This document shows positions 61,017 through 64,000 of a DNA stretch of 64,000 bases, piece by piece. The stretch is from assembly GCA_903231505.1 (NCBI GenBank), contig CAFBRK010000216.1, positions 124,001 through 188,000 on the forward strand, given 5' to 3'. The notes under the pieces are model-generated. The model was given only the letters and a program-made list of their open reading frames with translations, was not told the origin of the DNA and made no database searches. This DNA is from Olavius algarvensis associated proteobacterium Delta 3 (GTDB lineage: Bacteria > Desulfobacterota > Desulfobacteria > Desulfobacterales > CAFBRK01). Position numbers and translations under genes: made by a program. Each line of letters begins with the position of its first letter. Positions within the stretch are counted from its first letter, which is position 1.

Positions 61017-63590
61017 ATGCTCATCAACAATCTTTTCAAACACTGGACATACCAGATCTTCGCCCCTGGAGCGATCCTGCGGGAAAAATACGAGGCCTTC
61101 AAATCTCTGCTCAGCCATGACAAAAACGCCCATGAAGTGATGGCTGAGCTGGAAGACATATATTACAACCAGATCCCTGTCGATTTCACGGTGATCCAGA
61201 AAAAGTACACAGCACTGTCCCGGCATGCATCCGATATTGTCCGGGACCTCTCCCGCATCTGCCCGACCCGATATATGGATCTTGGAGACTACTATAAGAA
61301 ATTCGACGCGTATATCCGGTATATGCTCGAACCGGAGACTCCCCCGTGTTCCCCGCCATTTACAATGCCACTCACGAAATTATCCACGGACGGAAAGGGC
61401 CTGGCCGGCGGCAAGGCGTTTAACCTGAGCCGAATCGGCAATGAATTGAACCTTCCGGTGCCGAAAGGGTTCGTGATTACCGCCGGCGCGTTCTGCACTG
61501 TTATCGAAACCAACCATCTTCGGGGAGAAATCGACGCCGAGCTGCAGCGCATCGATCCAAGATCGACTGCATCGCTGGAAGCCGCATCCGATTCTTTAAC
61601 CGGAAAGATTCGGGCTGCTGTCATCCCTCCGGACATCGCAACGGCGATATATGAATCCTTTGATGCCCTCTGGCCCGGAGGCCATGGCACAACAGATATC
61701 TCACTTGCCGTCCGCAGCAGCGCCGTCAGTGAAGATTCTACTTCGTCATTCGCCGGTCAATATCTCTCGGTACTCAATACGGATCGATCCCGTCTGCTGG
61801 ATGCGTACAAAGAAGTACTGGCAAGCAAGTACTCGCCGGAAGCGATCTATTACCGGATCCATGTCGGTCTGAGTGATGTTGAAACATCCATGGCGGTACT
61901 GGTGTTGGAAATGATCGATGCCCGGGCCAGCGGCGTCATGTATACCCGGGATCCGGAAAATCCGGAATCTGAACAGATGCACGTTCATGCGATTCCGGGC
62001 CTCGGTGAATCACTGGTTTCCGGACAGGCAGCGCCGGATGTCGTTACGGTCTCGACAACTGAGCCGTTCGCGGTGATTTCCAAAAAGCGAGGGTCTCGTT
62101 CAATGCGGCCGGGCCAAGACCATCGGGACCGAAGTACCCGCACTCCGGTCGATGATATGGACATCGACACCCTTGACGATGCATCCTCCCTGACCCTTGC
62201 CGAATGGGGAGCAACGCTTGAAGCCTTTTTTGGGGGGCCCCAGGACATCGAGTGGTGTCAGGACCGGCGGGACCGGCTGTTCGTGCTCCAGTCCCGCCCC
62301 CTGAAGACTCGGGAAACCTTCGCGGACACACGGCCGCCCGAGTGCGATTTCAACGATGCCGTGACGACCTTGCTGCTTGCCGGAGGAGACACCGCATCCG
62401 CCGGGATCGGCGCCGGCCCTGTTTATAAGGTTGAAGAGGACGCCGATCTTGAAGAGGTTCCGGAAGGTGCCGTTCTGGTGGCCCGGCACGCGTCGCCGCG
62501 CTATGTCCGGATCATGAACCGGCTCAATGCGGTCATTACCGACACCGGAAGCACCGCGGGCCATTTCTCATCCGTGGCCAGGGAGTTTGATATACCGGCT
62601 TTGGTCAATACGGGAACGGCCTTCTCAGACCTGGAACAACATATGATCGTCACCGTCCACGCGACGGGAAAAAAAGTGTATGAGGGCTTGGTCGAAGAGA
62701 TGCTGTCCAGCCCCTGCGCCCGACGGAATCTGTTGATCGACAGCCCGTTTATGCGAAGGCTGGACTATGTCATGGGATTTATTTCACCCCTGCGACTCAC
62801 CGACCCCGGATCGAATATCTTCAAGCCGGAAGGCTGCCGCTCCCTCCACGACATTATCCGATTCGCCCATGAAAAGGCGGTGGAAGAAATGTTTACCATC
62901 GGAAATCGCCGGGGAAGAAAGATCGGCGGATCGAAAAAGCTGCAATCCGGAACACCGATGCTTTTTTATGTCATCGACGTGGGAAGAGGGCTGAAAAAAG
63001 AATCCAAGGGGCTGAAGAGCATTTCCGCCACTGATATTACCAGTACCCCCATGATTGCCCTTTTGAAAGGTTTGAATCATCCGGGCATCCAATGGGGTCA
63101 TTTCACCCACTTTGATTGGGCCGAGTACGATAAAATCGTTATGAGCGGCGGAATCATCAGTGCAGATGCGGCGATGTTCGCCAGCCATGCCGTCGTTTCA
63201 AACGATTATGCCAATGTGAATCTTCGGTTCGGCTATCATTTTGTCATCGTCGACACGGTCTGCGGCAACCGGGCGGAAGACAACTATGTCCTGTTCCGAT
63301 TTTCCGGCGGTGGTGCGGACTTTGACAAACGGATGCTCCGGGCCAATTTTTTAAGCCGGATTCTGCTCCGGCTCGAATTTCAGGTCGACCAAAAGAGCGA
63401 TCTGGTGGATGCCCAGTTAAGGGCTGCCGACAGAAAGACAACGGAGAATAAACTCGACATGCTCGGCCGGCTCCTCGGAGCCACACGGTTGATGGACATG
63501 TACCTCCACGATGAGTCGATGGTCGACAGGTACGCGGAAGAATTCATGAACGGCAGATATCATTTTGCCACCGAGGATCTGGATGCCTGA
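61017..63590 (+). CDS. PEP-synthase-like PEP/pyruvate-binding protein
   Basis: 857 residues. After an N-terminal helical region (1-115) comes the ATP-grasp PEP/pyruvate-binding domain (LAGGKAFNLSRIG; AVRSSAVSEDSTSSFAGQY), then the swivelling phosphohistidine domain (TDTGSTAGHFSSVAREFDIP with the catalytic His). The C-terminal 280 residues do not resemble the PEP synthase TIM barrel, so it is not a standard PEP synthase. It may transfer phosphate to another acceptor. The stop overlaps a phosphatase start by 8 bp. Confidence 0.82.
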   Translation: MLINNLFKHWTYQIFAPGAILREKYEAFKSLLSHDKNAHEVMAELEDIYYNQIPVDFTVIQKKYTALSRHASDIVRDLSRICPTRYMDLGDYYKKFDAYIRYMLEPETPPCSPPFTMPLTKLSTDGKGLAGGKAFNLSRIGNELNLPVPKGFVITAGAFCTVIETNHLRGEIDAELQRIDPRSTASLEAASDSLTGKIRAAVIPPDIATAIYESFDALWPGGHGTTDISLAVRSSAVSEDSTSSFAGQYLSVLNTDRSRLLDAYKEVLASKYSPEAIYYRIHVGLSDVETSMAVLVLEMIDARASGVMYTRDPENPESEQMHVHAIPGLGESLVSGQAAPDVVTVSTTEPFAVISKKRGSRSMRPGQDHRDRSTRTPVDDMDIDTLDDASSLTLAEWGATLEAFFGGPQDIEWCQDRRDRLFVLQSRPLKTRETFADTRPPECDFNDAVTTLLLAGGDTASAGIGAGPVYKVEEDADLEEVPEGAVLVARHASPRYVRIMNRLNAVITDTGSTAGHFSSVAREFDIPALVNTGTAFSDLEQHMIVTVHATGKKVYEGLVEEMLSSPCARRNLLIDSPFMRRLDYVMGFISPLRLTDPGSNIFKPEGCRSLHDIIRFAHEKAVEEMFTIGNRRGRKIGGSKKLQSGTPMLFYVIDVGRGLKKESKGLKSISATDITSTPMIALLKGLNHPGIQWGHFTHFDWAEYDKIVMSGGIISADAAMFASHAVVSNDYANVNLRFGYHFVIVDTVCGNRAEDNYVLFRFSGGGADFDKRMLRANFLSRILLRLEFQVDQKSDLVDAQLRAADRKTTENKLDMLGRLLGATRLMDMYLHDESMVDRYAEEFMNGRYHFATEDLDA

Positions 63591-64000
63591 CACGGAAACC
63601 ATATGGCACCGGGCAAAGCAAACCGGACGGAGAGCATGGCGTAGAGTCTGCACCCTATGGAACAATTCCGATGCATGCGAGGAGAGCGGATACCGGGTAA
63701 CGTGGATAACAGAACATATCGCCGTCGGCTATGCCCCCATGTCCTATGCCGACCTTGACGACATCCGGGGACAGGGCATCGACGCCATCATCAATCTTTG
63801 CGGTGAATTCTGTGATCTTCATGAGATTGAGGAGAAATCCGGATTTGAGGTATTCTACCTTCCGATCCCGGATGAATGCGCTCCGGACATGGAAGAAATG
63901 GAAGTCGCCCTGACCTGGCTGGATGAAGGGATCGCACTCGGGAAAAAAGTCCTGGTCCACTGCCGGCACGGTATCGGGCGAACCGGGACATTTGTCACCT
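63583..64000 (+). CDS. Dual-specificity (DSP-type) protein phosphatase, 3' end cut by window
   Basis: At least 139 residues from ATG 63583, which overlaps the PEP/pyruvate-binding gene by 8 bp. The active-site loop HCRHGIGRTGT (HCxxGxxRT) lies near the window end, preceded by IDAIINLCGEFCDLHE and YLPIPDECAP, as in DSP/tyrosine phosphatases. The coupling suggests a joint role with the preceding phosphotransfer protein. Confidence 0.88.
   Translation, partial: MPDTETIWHRAKQTGRRAWRRVCTLWNNSDACEESGYRVTWITEHIAVGYAPMSYADLDDIRGQGIDAIINLCGEFCDLHEIEEKSGFEVFYLPIPDECAPDMEEMEVALTWLDEGIALGKKVLVHCRHGIGRTGTFVT

Overview
The window most likely comes from a strictly anaerobic or microaerophilic Desulfobacterota (sulfate-reducer-type) chromosome. 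The grounds are a desulfoferrodoxin / rubredoxin / flavodiiron protein / ferredoxin oxygen-defence set, a DVU0298-family protein, a DsrE-like protein, a complete Na+-NQR operon, and three genes whose reading frames run through an in-frame TGA exactly at a redox-active cysteine position, which points to selenocysteine decoding. The taxonomic call is an inference from gene content; no rRNA or tRNA gene was recognised.

Layout. 1-8.8 kb: a lipid-modification locus (two CFA-synthase-type methyltransferases, DUF1365, FAD oxidoreductase, acyl desaturase, DUF2177), several small proteins, a MoaD/ThiS-like carrier and a radical SAM protein. 8.9-15.6 kb: a SOUL haem-binding protein, a 127-nt imperfect palindrome and nqrABCDEF on the minus strand. 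16.4-19.9 kb: oxygen/superoxide detoxification genes and two sulfate-reducer-type proteins. 20.2-24.7 kb: an RND efflux pump (lipoprotein adaptor plus permease). 24.8-27.9 kb: four minus-strand genes bracketed by inverted copies of a repeat. 27.9-40.6 kb: signalling genes (PAS hybrid kinase, adenylate cyclase, PilZ protein, diguanylate cyclase) mixed with copper-oxidase and Spy/ZraP-like genes, including a truncated oxidase copy and a frameshifted Spy-like gene. 41-56.5 kb: a copper/metal-stress region with a probable operon copA - DUF2933 - RseC-like - membrane protein - PP2C phosphatase - Ser/Thr kinase, then a GrdB-like selenoprotein, YHS and SHOCT proteins, a ZraSR-like sigma-54 two-component system and a second multicopper oxidase. 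56.6-60 kb: thiol/selenol proteins under two near-identical MerR-type promoters. 60-64 kb: a TauE/SafE permease and a PEP-synthase-like protein coupled to a dual-specificity phosphatase cut by the window end.

How the parts fit. Five minus-strand sigma-54 -24/-12 promoters can be read in front of the Spy-like genes, copA, the SHOCT/YHS/selenoprotein group and the two-component system. Matching GTGTAA-N3-TTACCC-like boxes lie 75-155 bp upstream of four of them. This suggests that the NtrC-type regulator at 50.1-51.5 kb controls one metal/envelope-stress regulon. A second circuit, with MerR-type operators in 19-bp-spaced promoters, precedes the thioredoxin-like gene at 56.6 kb and the CopZ-like/redoxin selenoprotein pair at 59-59.9 kb.
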